NCBI GenBank assembly: GCA_964620555.1
Contig: CAZUGZ010000020.1
Coordinates: 1 to 38,722 of the forward strand
Direction of reading: 5' to 3'
Origin: JAPOQD01 sp964620555
GTDB lineage: Bacteria; Pseudomonadota; Gammaproteobacteria; Pseudomonadales; Halieaceae
Length of the DNA stretch: 38,722 bases
Positions within the stretch are counted from its first letter, which is position 1. Each line of letters begins with the position of its first letter. Below, piece by piece: positions 18,131 to 26,061 of this stretch. The notes beneath the pieces are model-generated. The model saw only the letters and a program-made list of their open reading frames with translations, was not told the DNA's origin and made no database searches. The position numbers and the translations under genes were made by a program.

Positions 18131-19966
18131 ATGCCCGAATACCGTTCCAGGACTTCCACCCACGGCCGCAACATGGCGGGCGCCCGTGCGCTGTGGCGAG
18201 CCACCGGGATGCAGGATGAGGACTTCAGCAAACCGATCATCGCCATCGCCAATTCCTTCACCCAGTTTGTGCCGGGGCACGTTCACCTCAAGGATCTGGG
18301 GCAACTGGTGGCGCGGGAAATCCAGCGCGCCGGCGGGGTGGCCAAGGAGTTCAATACCATCGCGGTGGACGACGGAATCGCCATGGGACACGACGGCATG
18401 CTCTACAGTCTGCCGTCCCGCGACATCATTGCCGATTCGGTGGAGTACATGACCAATGCCCACTGCGCCGACGCCCTGGTTTGCATTTCCAATTGCGACA
18501 AGATCACCCCGGGCATGCTGAACGCGGCCATGCGCCTCAACCTGCCCACGGTCTTCGTTTCCGGTGGGCCCATGGAGGCCGGCAAGACCAGGCTGGCGGA
18601 GCACAAGCTGGACCTGATCGACGCCATGGTGATCGCCGCCGACGACGACGCCAGCGACGAGACCGTGGCAGAGTACGAGCGCTCCGCGTGCCCCACCTGC
18701 GGCAGTTGCTCGGGGATGTTCACCGCCAATTCCATGAACTGCCTGACCGAGGCCATCGGTTTGTCCCTGCCCGGTAACGGCTCGACCCTGGCCACCCACG
18801 CCGACCGCGAGAAGCTCTTCCGGCGCGCGGGTCAGCTCATCGTGTCGCTGGCCCGGCGCTATTACGAGCAGGGGGATGAGCGGGTGTTGCCGCGCTCCAT
18901 CGGCAGCAAGCGCGCCTTTGAAAATGCCATGTGCCTGGACATCGCCATGGGCGGCTCCACCAACACCATTCTGCACCTGCTGGCGGCGGCCCAGGAAGCG
19001 GAGCTGGATTTCAACCTGCAGGACATCGACCGCCTGTCGCGCCAGGTTCCCCAGTTGTGCAAGGTGGCGCCCAGCACCCAGCAATACCACATGGAAGACG
19101 TGCACCGGGCAGGCGGCGTCATGGCCATCCTCGGGGAGCTGGACCGGGCCGGCCTGTTGCACCGCGACAGCCCCACCGTCCACAGCGACAGCATCGCCGA
19201 AGCCCTGGAGCAATGGGATATCGTACGCACCGAGGATGCCGGAGTGCACGAATTCTTCGCGGCCGGTCCCGGTGGCATCCCCACCCAGACTGCGTTCAGC
19301 CAGAACAGCCGCTGGCCCAGCCTGGATACCGACCGGGCCGGGGGCTGCATTCGCTCACTGGACCACGCCTTTTCCCTGGAGGGGGGGCTGGCGGTGCTGT
19401 TCGGCAACGTGGCCGAAGACGGTTGTGTGGTGAAAACCGCCGGCGTGGACAGCAGTATCCTGGTGTTTTCCGGCCCCGCCGTCATCTGTGAAAGCCAGGA
19501 AGCTGCGGTGGCCGCCATACTCAATGACGAGATTCAGCCCGGCGATGTGGTGGTGGTGCGCTACGAAGGCCCCAAGGGTGGCCCGGGAATGCAGGAAATG
19601 CTCTATCCCACCAGCTACCTCAAATCCAAGGGGTTGGGCAAACACTGCGCACTGTTGACGGACGGCCGCTTTTCCGGCGGCACCTCGGGCCTGGCCGTTG
19701 GCCACGTCTCACCGGAAGCCGCCGCCGGGGGAGCCATCGCCCTGCTGCAGGCGGGAGACATCATCGACATCAACATCCCCGAGCGCAGCATCGATGTGCG
19801 GTTGTCGGCCGAGGAACTGGACCGGCGGCGCAAGGCCCAGGAACTGGCGGGCTGGCGGCCGAGCCAGGCCCGCCCCCGCCAGGTGAGCGCAGCCCTCAAG
19901 GCCTACGCCAGGCTGGTTACCAGCGCGGACCGGGGCGCGGTGAGGGATCTGTCGCTGCTGGATTGA
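18131..19966 (+). CDS. ilvD: Dihydroxy-acid dehydratase
   Basis: A 611-residue IlvD/Edd-family enzyme (E. coli IlvD 616) that dehydrates 2,3-dihydroxy-3-methyl acids in valine, leucine and isoleucine synthesis. Iron-sulfur ligands are visible at Cys122 (SNCDKITPGM) and in the ACPTCGSCSGMF block (Cys187, 190, 193). Residue 49 is Gly in QFVPGHVHL, as in the E. coli oxygen-labile type, not Cys. The DGRFSGGTSG C-terminal motif is present. ATG 18131 is chosen by alignment with the family N-terminus (PEYRSRTSTHGRNMAGARALWRA). No leader peptide or attenuator was seen upstream. Confidence 0.97.
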   Translation: MPEYRSRTSTHGRNMAGARALWRATGMQDEDFSKPIIAIANSFTQFVPGHVHLKDLGQLVAREIQRAGGVAKEFNTIAVDDGIAMGHDGMLYSLPSRDIIADSVEYMTNAHCADALVCISNCDKITPGMLNAAMRLNLPTVFVSGGPMEAGKTRLAEHKLDLIDAMVIAADDDASDETVAEYERSACPTCGSCSGMFTANSMNCLTEAIGLSLPGNGSTLATHADREKLFRRAGQLIVSLARRYYEQGDERVLPRSIGSKRAFENAMCLDIAMGGSTNTILHLLAAAQEAELDFNLQDIDRLSRQVPQLCKVAPSTQQYHMEDVHRAGGVMAILGELDRAGLLHRDSPTVHSDSIAEALEQWDIVRTEDAGVHEFFAAGPGGIPTQTAFSQNSRWPSLDTDRAGGCIRSLDHAFSLEGGLAVLFGNVAEDGCVVKTAGVDSSILVFSGPAVICESQEAAVAAILNDEIQPGDVVVVRYEGPKGGPGMQEMLYPTSYLKSKGLGKHCALLTDGRFSGGTSGLAVGHVSPEAAAGGAIALLQAGDIIDINIPERSIDVRLSAEELDRRRKAQELAGWRPSQARPRQVSAALKAYARLVTSADRGAVRDLSLLD

Positions 19967-19978
19967 GCCCGGAGGGCC

Positions 19979-20001
19979 AGGAGTCTGCGCCGCAGACTCC
20001 T
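19979..20001. repeat. 23-bp REP-like palindrome between convergent genes
   Basis: AGGAGTCTGCG-C-CGCAGACTCCT is a perfect 11-bp inverted repeat with a one-base centre. It lies between the stop codons of the convergent ilvD and MAPEG genes and could serve as a bidirectional terminator, although no T-run follows. Its edge supplies two bases of the MAPEG stop codon (TAG). Half of the same sequence recurs at 35016-35030 and 12 bases of it at 151-162, so it is a dispersed repeat. Confidence 0.75.
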
Positions 20002-20392
20002 ACAACAGCGCCATGACCAGCGCCACCAGGGCGCCGATCAGTAGAACGGCCAGCGCCAGCAGGCCAATGCCAAAACCCGTACCGCGTTTTTTGGGATCCT
20101 GGGCATAGGCACGGGCGTAGAGAATGCGCCCGAGCAGGAACACCAGGCCGAGGGCGGCGGCGCCGCCGGCGTGGGCGAACAGGCCGAAAATCCACAGCGC
20201 GGGCAGGAAGACGACCAACTGCTCCACCGAGTTCTGCTGTATCCGGAAAGCCCGCTCGAGCCTGGGGTCACCGGTGCAGGCCGGGGCGTCAATGCCGGTA
20301 TCGGCGCGGCTTTTCCCCACCAGGACAGTCAGATATACATAATGCGCGGCCACCAGCACCGTGACCAGGGCGACCAGTTCCAAACCTTCCAT
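20000..20392 (-). CDS. MAPEG-family membrane protein
   Basis: A 130-residue protein with four predicted transmembrane helices (about 5-25, 55-75, 78-95, 107-130) and the MAPEG signature region RAFRIQQNSVEQLVVFLPALWIFG is recognisable around residues 46-70. MAPEG proteins include membrane glutathione S-transferases and peroxidases; bacterial members like this are mostly uncharacterised. The stop codon overlaps the edge of the palindrome at 19979-20001. It is transcribed in the same direction as the Lrp-type regulator 96 bases upstream. Confidence 0.85.
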   Translation of the reverse strand: MEGLELVALVTVLVAAHYVYLTVLVGKSRADTGIDAPACTGDPRLERAFRIQQNSVEQLVVFLPALWIFGLFAHAGGAAALGLVFLLGRILYARAYAQDPKKRGTGFGIGLLALAVLLIGALVALVMALL

Positions 20393-20488
20393 GACTGCGA
20401 TTCCCCAACGATGAACACCACCACAGTATACGACGCCCGCGAGGAGCGCGCGATGGGCCGGGAGCGGTCGCTCAGCGGGGGGGTCCGT

Positions 20489-20965
20489 TCAGGGGGCGAC
20501 GTAGTCCAGCGGCAATTCGGTCTTGTCGATGACACTGCGCAGCACGAAACTGGAATGCACGCCGGTAACCCCTTCGATGTGCGTCAATTTACCCAACAGG
20601 AAGGCCTCGTAGTGCTCCATGTCGGGCAGTACCGCCTTCAACAGGTAATCGGCCGCCTGGCCGGTCACGATGCTGCATTCAACCACTTCGGGAAACTCCG
20701 CCACCCGGGCCTCGAAGTTCTCGAAGCGGTCGGGTGTATGGCGGTCCATGGTGATGCCGATGATTGCGGTGAGCTTCAGCCCCAGCCGGGACGGGTTCAA
20801 CAGGGTCACCTGGCGCTGGATAATGCCTGCCTTCTGCAGCCGTTTGACCCGCCGCGAGCAGGGCGTGGGCGACAGGCCCACCGCTTCGGCCAGTTCCAGG
20901 TTGCTGATGCGGGCGTCCTTCTGCATGAGTGCAAGAATGCGGCGGTCCAAAGAGTCCAGTTTCAT
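20489..20965 (-). CDS. Lrp/AsnC-family transcriptional regulator
   Basis: A 158-residue regulator with an N-terminal winged helix-turn-helix (LDRRILALMQKDARISNLELAEAVGLS in two parts, about 4-50; PTPCSRRVKRLQKAGII recognition region) and a C-terminal RAM/AsnC effector domain (EVVECSIVTGQAADYLL). Family members sense amino acids and control their metabolism. AAGGA lies eight bases before ATG 20965, deciding the start over longer in-frame options. Its targets are unknown; it is divergent from ubiA, with 148 bases between. Confidence 0.93.
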   Translation of the reverse strand: MKLDSLDRRILALMQKDARISNLELAEAVGLSPTPCSRRVKRLQKAGIIQRQVTLLNPSRLGLKLTAIIGITMDRHTPDRFENFEARVAEFPEVVECSIVTGQAADYLLKAVLPDMEHYEAFLLGKLTHIEGVTGVHSSFVLRSVIDKTELPLDYVAP

Positions 20966-21113
20966 GGCGCGGTCCTTGGCGGGACAAGGGGGTGATTTTA
21001 CTGCGGAACCGGCAGTTCCCGCCAACCGTTGGCGAGGCAACGCGGTTGCCAGACCGATAGTCGGCGGTTATGCTTTTTTCCCCTGTCCCGGTGACAGGAC
21101 GGTACTGCAAACC

Positions 21114-22019
21114 ATGCCTGCAACCCTGTCGGGAAACGAGACCACACCCACGCCCAGCCGCTTCAGGCTGTACCTGTCCCTGATTCGCTTCGACCGGCCC
21201 ATCGGCACGCTGCTGCTGCTGTGGCCAACCCTGACGGCGCTGTGGATCGCGAGCGGCGGGGTACCCACCAGCGCCCTGCTGTTCATCTTTGTGCTGGGCA
21301 CCTTCCTGACCCGCTCGGCCGGCTGTGTCGTCAACGACGTGGCCGACCGCGGCTTCGACGGGCAAGTGCTGCGCACCCGCGACCGGCCCCTGGTGACCGG
21401 TGCGGTGGGACGCGGCGAAGCCCTGCTGCTGGCGGCGGGCCTGGCCCTGGCGGCCTTTGTGCTGGTGCTGTTCACCAACTACCTGACCATCCTGATGTCC
21501 CTGCTGGCGGCGGCCCTGGCGAGCACCTATCCCCTGGTAAAACGGGTCTCCCACCTGCCGCAACTGGTGTTGGGTGTCGCCTTTTCCTGGAGCATTCCCA
21601 TGAGTTTCGCGGCGGCGCGCAATCATCTGCCCGCTGAGCTGTGGCTGCTCTTCATCGCCAACCTGCTGTGGACGGTGGCCTACGACACCCAGTACGCCAT
21701 GGTGGACCGGGACGATGACCTCAAGGTCGGCATCAAATCCACCGCCATTCTGTTCGGCGACCTGGACCGCGCCATGATCGGCACCCTGCAAATCATGAGC
21801 CTGTTCGCCCTGCTGCTGGCGGGCCTGCGTTTCGAGCTGGGGGGCTATTTCTACCTGGCGTTGCTGCTGGCCGCCGTCCTGTTCGGCTACCAGCATGTCC
21901 TGATCCGGGATAGGGCGCGGGACGGCTGCTTCAGGGCATTCCTCAACAACCACTACGTGGGGCTGGTGCTATTTGCCGGAGTCGCGCTGCACTACGGGTT
22001 CCATGGCAGCGGGGGCTGA
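21114..22019 (+). CDS. ubiA: 4-hydroxybenzoate octaprenyltransferase
   Basis: Polytopic inner-membrane prenyltransferase of 301 residues for ubiquinone synthesis; it joins the polyprenyl chain to 4-hydroxybenzoate. Both Asp-rich motifs are present: NDVADRGFDGQV (about 66-77) and DRDDDLKVGIKSTA (about 201-214), with the LIRFDRPIGTLLLLWPT N-terminal signature. About nine hydrophobic helices are visible. The N-terminal 13 residues are rich in Thr and Pro and vary in the family, so the start is likely but not proven. The next gene overlaps its end by 17 bases. Confidence 0.95.
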   Translation: MPATLSGNETTPTPSRFRLYLSLIRFDRPIGTLLLLWPTLTALWIASGGVPTSALLFIFVLGTFLTRSAGCVVNDVADRGFDGQVLRTRDRPLVTGAVGRGEALLLAAGLALAAFVLVLFTNYLTILMSLLAAALASTYPLVKRVSHLPQLVLGVAFSWSIPMSFAAARNHLPAELWLLFIANLLWTVAYDTQYAMVDRDDDLKVGIKSTAILFGDLDRAMIGTLQIMSLFALLLAGLRFELGGYFYLALLLAAVLFGYQHVLIRDRARDGCFRAFLNNHYVGLVLFAGVALHYGFHGSGG

Positions 22020-23175
22020 GCGACTGGAGGTTCGCTTTCTGGCTTCGCTGCAGGAGATTGCGGGCCCGGACTGGAACGCGCTGGCGGGCCGCGACTACCC
22101 CTTCCTGCGCCACGAGTTTCTCTCCCTGCTGGAAACCACCGGTTGCTGCGACCGCGCCAGCGGCTGGCTGCCCTGCCACGCAACGCTGTATCGGGACGGG
22201 CAACTGGTCGCCCTCATGCCGCTGTATCTCAAGTCCCACTCCTACGGCGAATACGTGTTCGACTGGAGCTGGGCCCATGCCTGGCAGCGCAGCGGTCTCG
22301 ACTACTACCCCAAACTGGTCACGGCGGTGCCGTTCACTCCCGCCACCGGTCCCCGGCTGTGCCTGGCCGAGGGGGAACAGAGTGTGCGGATCTGGCCGCG
22401 GCTGTTGGAGGCAATCGAGCAGTTTGCCAAACGGCACGGGGCGTCCTCCTGGCACGTGTTGTTCCCCTCGCTGCAGGAGGGTGACGCCCTGCAGCGGGCA
22501 GGCACGGCGTTGCGCTTCGACAGCCAGTACCACTGGTTCAACCAGGGCTACCGGACCTTCGACGATTTTCTGGCGGCCTGTAACAGCCGCAAACGCAAGA
22601 GCCTGAAACGGGAGCGGCGCCGGGTACGGGAGCAGGGCATCGAGTTGCGCGTGCTGGAGGGAAGCGCCATAGAGTGGTCGCACTGGGAGTGCTTCTACCG
22701 GTTCTACCTGGATACCTACGTCAAGCGCAGCGGTCACGGGGGCTACCTGAACCGCGACTTTTTCCTCGGCCTGGGCGAGGCCATTCCCGAACACTGCGTG
22801 ATGGTGCTGGCCCATCAACACCAGCAGGCCGTGGCCGGGGCACTGTATTTCCGCTCCTCCGACACCCTCTACGGCCGCTACTGGGGCTGCCGGCGGGACC
22901 TGGATTGCCTGCATTTCGAGGCCTGCTACTACCAGGGCATCGACTACTGCATCCGCAACGGGCTGGCACGCTTCGATCCGGGAGCCCAGGGGGAACACAA
23001 GATTCAGCGCGGTTTCACCCCCATCAAAACCTGCTCCAACCACTGGATTGCCGACCCGCGACTGCGGGAGGCGGTGGCGGATTTCACCGCGCGGGAACGG
23101 TTGCAGACCGAAGCCTACCTGGAGCGGGCCGCGGATTACCTGCCGTTCAAGCAGGGGGATCAGGAGCGCAAGTAA
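22003..23175 (+). CDS. FemAB/GNAT-like protein (COG3146 type)
   Basis: A 390-residue protein of the FemAB-like peptidoglycan-related/GNAT superfamily. It has the family's LPLYLKSHSYGEYVFDWSWA segment written here as MPLYLKSHSYGEYVFDW, a basic linker SRKRKSLKRERRRVREQG, and C-terminal LDCLHFEACYYQGIDYCI and FDPGAQGEHKIQRGF blocks. The substrate is unknown; N-acyltransfer is inferred from fold. ATG 22003 overlaps ubiA, supporting coupled translation. The C-terminal codons overlap, on the opposite strand, the DUF4238-like fragment, so the last residues may have changed by recombination. Confidence 0.85.
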   Translation: MAAGAERLEVRFLASLQEIAGPDWNALAGRDYPFLRHEFLSLLETTGCCDRASGWLPCHATLYRDGQLVALMPLYLKSHSYGEYVFDWSWAHAWQRSGLDYYPKLVTAVPFTPATGPRLCLAEGEQSVRIWPRLLEAIEQFAKRHGASSWHVLFPSLQEGDALQRAGTALRFDSQYHWFNQGYRTFDDFLAACNSRKRKSLKRERRRVREQGIELRVLEGSAIEWSHWECFYRFYLDTYVKRSGHGGYLNRDFFLGLGEAIPEHCVMVLAHQHQQAVAGALYFRSSDTLYGRYWGCRRDLDCLHFEACYYQGIDYCIRNGLARFDPGAQGEHKIQRGFTPIKTCSNHWIADPRLREAVADFTARERLQTEAYLERAADYLPFKQGDQERK

Positions 23176-23257
23176 TATCCGTTACTCTTTGATTGTTCCT
23201 GGAAAAATTGCGAAGGTGACACGGCGGAACAAAATGCTGGCTCTTCTGTTCGGCCAT
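23147..23257 (-). pseudogene. N-terminal fragment of a DUF4238-like gene
   Basis: A 36-codon frame begins MAEQKSQHFVPPCHLRNFS and ends at 23147 inside the end of the FemAB-like gene. The QHFVPxxxLRNF pattern is the typical opening of DUF4238 proteins (usually 250-350 residues), a family common in defence and mobile regions. The 5' end is preserved with AAGGA seven bases upstream of ATG 23257; everything after codon about 30 is lost. The truncation point coincides with the conserved gene, so a deletion or replacement joined them. Confidence 0.6.
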
Positions 23258-23284
23258 CTTTTTGTCCTTTTCTACCAGCATTCG

Positions 23285-23508
23285 GCCGAAAACTCTTCTC
23301 ATCATGCAGGAGCATTGCCTTCTTCCATAAAGTGCGTTTTGGCATCACTGCCCTAACGCTCGTGTCCAATGTTTAGAACAGTTCCGGGAAGGCATCAATG
23401 ATGTAAGGTCTGATCTCTCTGGACACAGTGGGCTCAGTGTCCGAACGGGCACCCACTTCAATTTTCACGGCACTTGGAAGGAGTAAATCCGCAAGTGTTT
23501 GATAAAAT
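23285..23508 (-). pseudogene. AbiEii/AbiGii-like toxin fragment, frameshifted
   Basis: Two adjacent frames on the minus strand together give the family's conserved blocks. The first frame (23376-23508) reads VKIEVGARSDTEPTVSREI then RPYIIDAFPELF before a TAA at 23373-23375. The second frame (about 23288-23369) reads VRAVMPKRTLWKKAMLLHDE. In intact AbiEii nucleotidyltransferase toxins these blocks (KLEFGARSD...PY...FP; RTFWEKAxxLH) lie in one frame a few residues apart, so a frameshift separates them here. The upstream nucleotidyltransferase core and the C-terminus are missing. The segment is AT-rich compared with its neighbours. Confidence 0.7.
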
Positions 23509-23558
23509 TGATGAACCCCGCAGGACTCGAACCTACGACCAGAGGATCATGAATCCTC
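23509..23558 (-). pseudogene. 3' fragment of tRNA-Met(CAU)
   Basis: On the minus strand the anticodon stem-loop GAGGA-TTCATGA-TCCTC (anticodon CAT), variable loop TGGTC, T-arm GTAGG-TTCGAGT-CCTGC and acceptor strand GGGGTTC-A are intact, followed by TCA in place of CCA. The acceptor 5' strand and D-arm are absent: the sequence before it is the end of yaaA. Integrating elements typically copy the 3' part of a tRNA gene at one attachment site, so this is best read as a remnant attachment site. CAU also decodes Met or, modified, Ile. Confidence 0.7.
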
Positions 23559-24332
23559 GGGTTTGCTATCGCGGGTAAAGACGGGCCGCTCGGCGCTGGA
23601 GAGGGAGGGATTGTACCGGTAGCCGCCTCCTTGGAACTGCTGCAGGCCCGCGGGGTCCTGCAGGCGCCGGTCGATGACGTAGCGGGCCATCTGGCCGCGC
23701 GCACGCTTGGCAAAAAAGCTGATGACCCGGTACTGCCCCCTGCTCAGATCCTTGAATACCGGCGCAATCACCCGCCCCGCCAGGGCACCCGGATTCACCG
23801 CCCTGAAGTATTCGTTGGAGGCCAGGTTGAGCAGCACTTCCGAGTCGATGGCGCGCAGTTGGTCATTGAGCCGACCGGTGATGTCATCGCCCCAGAACTC
23901 ATAGAGATCGTTGCCGCCACTGTTGGCAAACTTGAGCCCCATCTCGAGCCGGTAGGGCTGCATCAGATCCAGTGGCCGCAGCAGGCCATAGAGCCCGGAC
24001 AACACCCGCAGGTGCTCCTGGGCATAGTCGAAATCGTCGGCGGTCATGGTGTCGGCGTCGAGACCGCTGTAGACGTCGCCCCGAAACGCCAGCAGCGCCT
24101 GCTTGGCGTTGGCCGGGGTGAAGGGCTGCTGCCAATCGAGGAAACGCTGATGGTTGAGCCGGGCCAGCTTGTCGCTGATGCCCATCAGCCGGCGCAGGCC
24201 GGCGGGCCCCAGCTTGCGCGCGTCGGCCACCAGCTCGCCGGCGCGTGGCAGCAGCTCCGGCTGGGTGGCCCGGTCGATGACCGAGGGCGTCTGGTAATCC
24301 AGGGTCTTGGCGGGCGAGAGAATCATCAACAT
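23547..24332 (-). CDS. yaaA: YaaA-family peroxide stress protein
   Basis: A 261-residue YaaA/DUF328 protein (E. coli 258). In E. coli it lowers intracellular free iron during peroxide stress and the fold binds DNA. The conserved N-terminus MLMILSPAKTLDYQ, LMGISDKLARLN, FRGDVYSGLDADT, LSGLYGLLRPLDLMQPYRLEMG and FFAKRARGQMARYVI are all present. ATG 24332 has GGGGGA about nine bases upstream. The last codons (Pro-Glu-Asp-Ser-stop) are encoded by the anticodon arm of a partial tRNA-Met, so the native C-terminal tail has been replaced. Confidence 0.95.
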   Translation of the reverse strand: MLMILSPAKTLDYQTPSVIDRATQPELLPRAGELVADARKLGPAGLRRLMGISDKLARLNHQRFLDWQQPFTPANAKQALLAFRGDVYSGLDADTMTADDFDYAQEHLRVLSGLYGLLRPLDLMQPYRLEMGLKFANSGGNDLYEFWGDDITGRLNDQLRAIDSEVLLNLASNEYFRAVNPGALAGRVIAPVFKDLSRGQYRVISFFAKRARGQMARYVIDRRLQDPAGLQQFQGGGYRYNPSLSSAERPVFTRDSKPEDS

Positions 24333-24463
24333 GGCGGCAATTTCCCCCAGGCTCGGTTGCAATCCGGGGGATTTTACTGCGAAATTACCTCACCGGGTTC
24401 CCTTTGCGTCATTTTATTTTTGCGCCGGCAGGCGGCACCCCGGCAAAGCGGATTGGAGAATAC

Positions 24464-24847
24464 ATGAACTACCGGCAAGCGCGGCACTACCTGTTGCAAC
24501 GGCCCGAAGCCATCGAGGACTTTCCCTTTGGCCCGCGGCCAGCGATCATGAAAATCCGGGGCAAGTGGTTCGCAGTCCTGTTCCGCGGCAAACCATTCGA
24601 CTACGTCAACCTGAAGTGCGACCCGCTGGAAGCCGAAGTGCTGCGCGACATCTTTGCCGCCGTGCTGCCGGGCTACCACATGAACAAGCGGCACTGGAAT
24701 ACCGTGCTGCTGGACCAGAGTGTGCCCCGCGCCGAAATCGAGCGCATGATGGACAGGTCCTACGGGCTGGTGGTACGGGGCTTGAAGAAAGTCCAGCGCG
24801 AAGCGCTGCTGCTGGCCTACGGCGAGCAGGAAATTTTCAGGCCGTGA
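24464..24847 (+). CDS. MmcQ/YjbR-family DNA-binding-like protein
   Basis: A 127-residue MmcQ/YjbR (CyaY-like fold) protein. It shows the family order PEAIEDFPFGP, MKIRGKWFAVL, DYVNLKCDPLEAEVLR, PGYHMNKRHWNTVLLD and the C-terminal DRSYGLVVRGL. Members bind DNA in structural studies but lack a defined role. ATG 24464 is preceded by GGAG at seven-base spacing, better than the upstream in-frame ATG at 24404. It stands alone, divergent from yaaA, with the palindromic element starting 40 bases after its stop. Confidence 0.87.
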   Translation: MNYRQARHYLLQRPEAIEDFPFGPRPAIMKIRGKWFAVLFRGKPFDYVNLKCDPLEAEVLRDIFAAVLPGYHMNKRHWNTVLLDQSVPRAEIERMMDRSYGLVVRGLKKVQREALLLAYGEQEIFRP

Positions 24848-24887
24848 TCGCGGCTGGCGGGTTTTTCACGACTTCGCCTCCTGCTAA

Positions 24888-25063
24888 CCCGCATATTTCA
24901 CCAAGCTTCTACTGCGAACGCCGATACGCTCGCTGTGACAGGGCGTGCTCCCTCCAGCCGCTTCGACATAGTGTCAACTATGCCTTCAGCGTCTTCCGGT
25001 CCGCGCACCCTGCCACAGCGGCGTCTCGACGTTCTCGCTACAAACCTTGGTGAAATATGCGGG
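24888..25063. mobile_element. 176-bp palindromic (fold-back) MITE
   Basis: Perfect 18-bp terminal inverted repeats (CCCGCATATTTCACCAAG at 24888-24905 and its complement at 25046-25063) are flanked by a 4-bp direct repeat CTAA (24884-24887, 25064-25067), a target-site duplication. The arms continue to pair imperfectly inward: CGCTGTGACAGGGCGTGC on the left against GCGCACCCTGCCACAGCG on the right. The centre is a perfect hairpin CATAGT-GTCA-ACTATG (24967-24982). The whole element can fold into one long hairpin. It has no coding capacity, so it depends on a transposase elsewhere. The target duplication contains the secB stop codon. Confidence 0.85.
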
Positions 25064-25579
25064 CTAATGGGTAGTGGCATCACCCGTGGCGGACCCCTCC
25101 GCCGGGGACTGGGCCTGTTCCCGCGCCCGCTGCAGGGCCTGCTGAAACAGCGCATCGAAATTGACCGGAGCCAGCATCGGGGCCGGAAACGTTCCGCGGG
25201 TCGCCACCGAATCAATGGCCTCCCGGGCGTACGGAAACAGCATGTTGGGGCATACCGTGGACAACAGGCGGCGCCGGTCGTCACCGGCAACCCCCTTGAC
25301 CAGGAAAACACCCGCCTGCTGCACCTCGATCAGGAACACGGTTTCGTCCTCGACTTTGGCAGTGACGGTGATGGTGAGGACGACTTCATAATCGTCCCCG
25401 TCAATCAGACTGCTCCGGGTGTTCAGATCGACGTTCATCGCGGGTTTCCACTCGCTGCTGAACACCTTTGGCGACATCGGTGACTCGAAAGACAAATCCT
25501 TGAGGTAGATGCGATGCGTCGCGAATTGCTGCTGGGTCTGCCCAGCGTTTCCCGCTTTCTCTTGCTCTTGTTCCGCCAT
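25064..25579 (-). CDS. secB: Protein-export chaperone SecB
   Basis: A 171-residue SecB, the cytoplasmic chaperone that keeps preproteins unfolded and hands them to SecA. Family blocks are QFATHRIYLKDLSFESP (about 20-36), PKVFSSEWKPAMNVDL, EVVLTITVTAKVEDETVFLIEV, and PNMLFPYAREAIDSVATRGTFP. ATG 25579 has AAAGGA upstream. It is a little longer than the E. coli protein (155), with an Ala/Glu/Thr tail whose TAG stop falls in the target duplication of the adjacent MITE. In E. coli grxC lies between yibN and secB; here the 68-base gap cannot contain it. Confidence 0.96.
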   Translation of the reverse strand: MAEQEQEKAGNAGQTQQQFATHRIYLKDLSFESPMSPKVFSSEWKPAMNVDLNTRSSLIDGDDYEVVLTITVTAKVEDETVFLIEVQQAGVFLVKGVAGDDRRRLLSTVCPNMLFPYAREAIDSVATRGTFPAPMLAPVNFDALFQQALQRAREQAQSPAEGSATGDATTH

Positions 25580-25647
25580 GATCCTTTCCCGGTTGCAGTC
25601 AGAGGTTCCCTGAGGGTCAACACCCGCCGCCGGACCCGGCGGCCCGA

Positions 25648-26061
25648 TTATTTGACCACCGGCAATTGCATATTGGCCCATTCCGCCATGCCACCGGACA
25701 GGCGGTAGACCCGGTTAAATCCTTTCTCGGTGAGTTTCTTGCCGGCGCCGCCGGAGTGTTGCCCCATCTTGCAAACCAGGATGATGGGGTCGTCACGGTG
25801 GTCTTCCAGTTCCGCGAGGCGGCTCTCCAGCTTGGCATGGGGAATGTTGCGTGCTTCCACCACATGACCGCGACCGAAGTCGGCGCTGTCGCGCAAGTCG
25901 ACCACGACGGCGCCCTCGCCATTGACCAGGTTGATGGCCTGTTGAGGCGTCAGGCTGGCGCCGGCACGCCGCGATTCATAATAGAAAAACGCGCCGATGG
26001 CGGCCGCCAGGGCACCCACCAGCACCCACTGTTGGGCAATGAATTCAAAGATTCGCGCCAT
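25648..26061 (-). CDS. Membrane-anchored rhodanese-like protein (YibN type)
   Basis: A 137-residue protein with an N-terminal transmembrane helix (about residues 9-27, WVLVGALAAAIGAFFYY) and one rhodanese domain (about 35-137). The active-site loop is ILVCKMGQHSGGAGKKL, with the persulfide-forming Cys present. Like E. coli YibN, it is encoded beside secB and divergent from gpmI. Sulfurtransferase activity is inferred; YibN has been linked to membrane-protein insertion and phosphatidyl turnover, not tested here. ATG 26061 opens the conserved membrane segment; the longer frame upstream is not conserved-looking. Confidence 0.88.
   Translation of the reverse strand: MARIFEFIAQQWVLVGALAAAIGAFFYYESRRAGASLTPQQAINLVNGEGAVVVDLRDSADFGRGHVVEARNIPHAKLESRLAELEDHRDDPIILVCKMGQHSGGAGKKLTEKGFNRVYRLSGGMAEWANMQLPVVK

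Noticed and set aside
21087..21110. Short hairpin CCTGTC/GACAGG before ubiA as a riboswitch or attenuator
   Set aside because: It is a 6-bp stem without supporting structure, leader peptide or T-run.
23160..23369. 69-codon minus-strand frame as an independent small gene
   Set aside because: Its first third matches a block of AbiEii-like toxins and the rest runs out of frame through the DUF4238-like fragment, so it is part of a pseudogene.
24898..25311. Open frames running through the MITE into secB
   Set aside because: They arise from the palindromic repeat and antisense secB; the element is non-coding.
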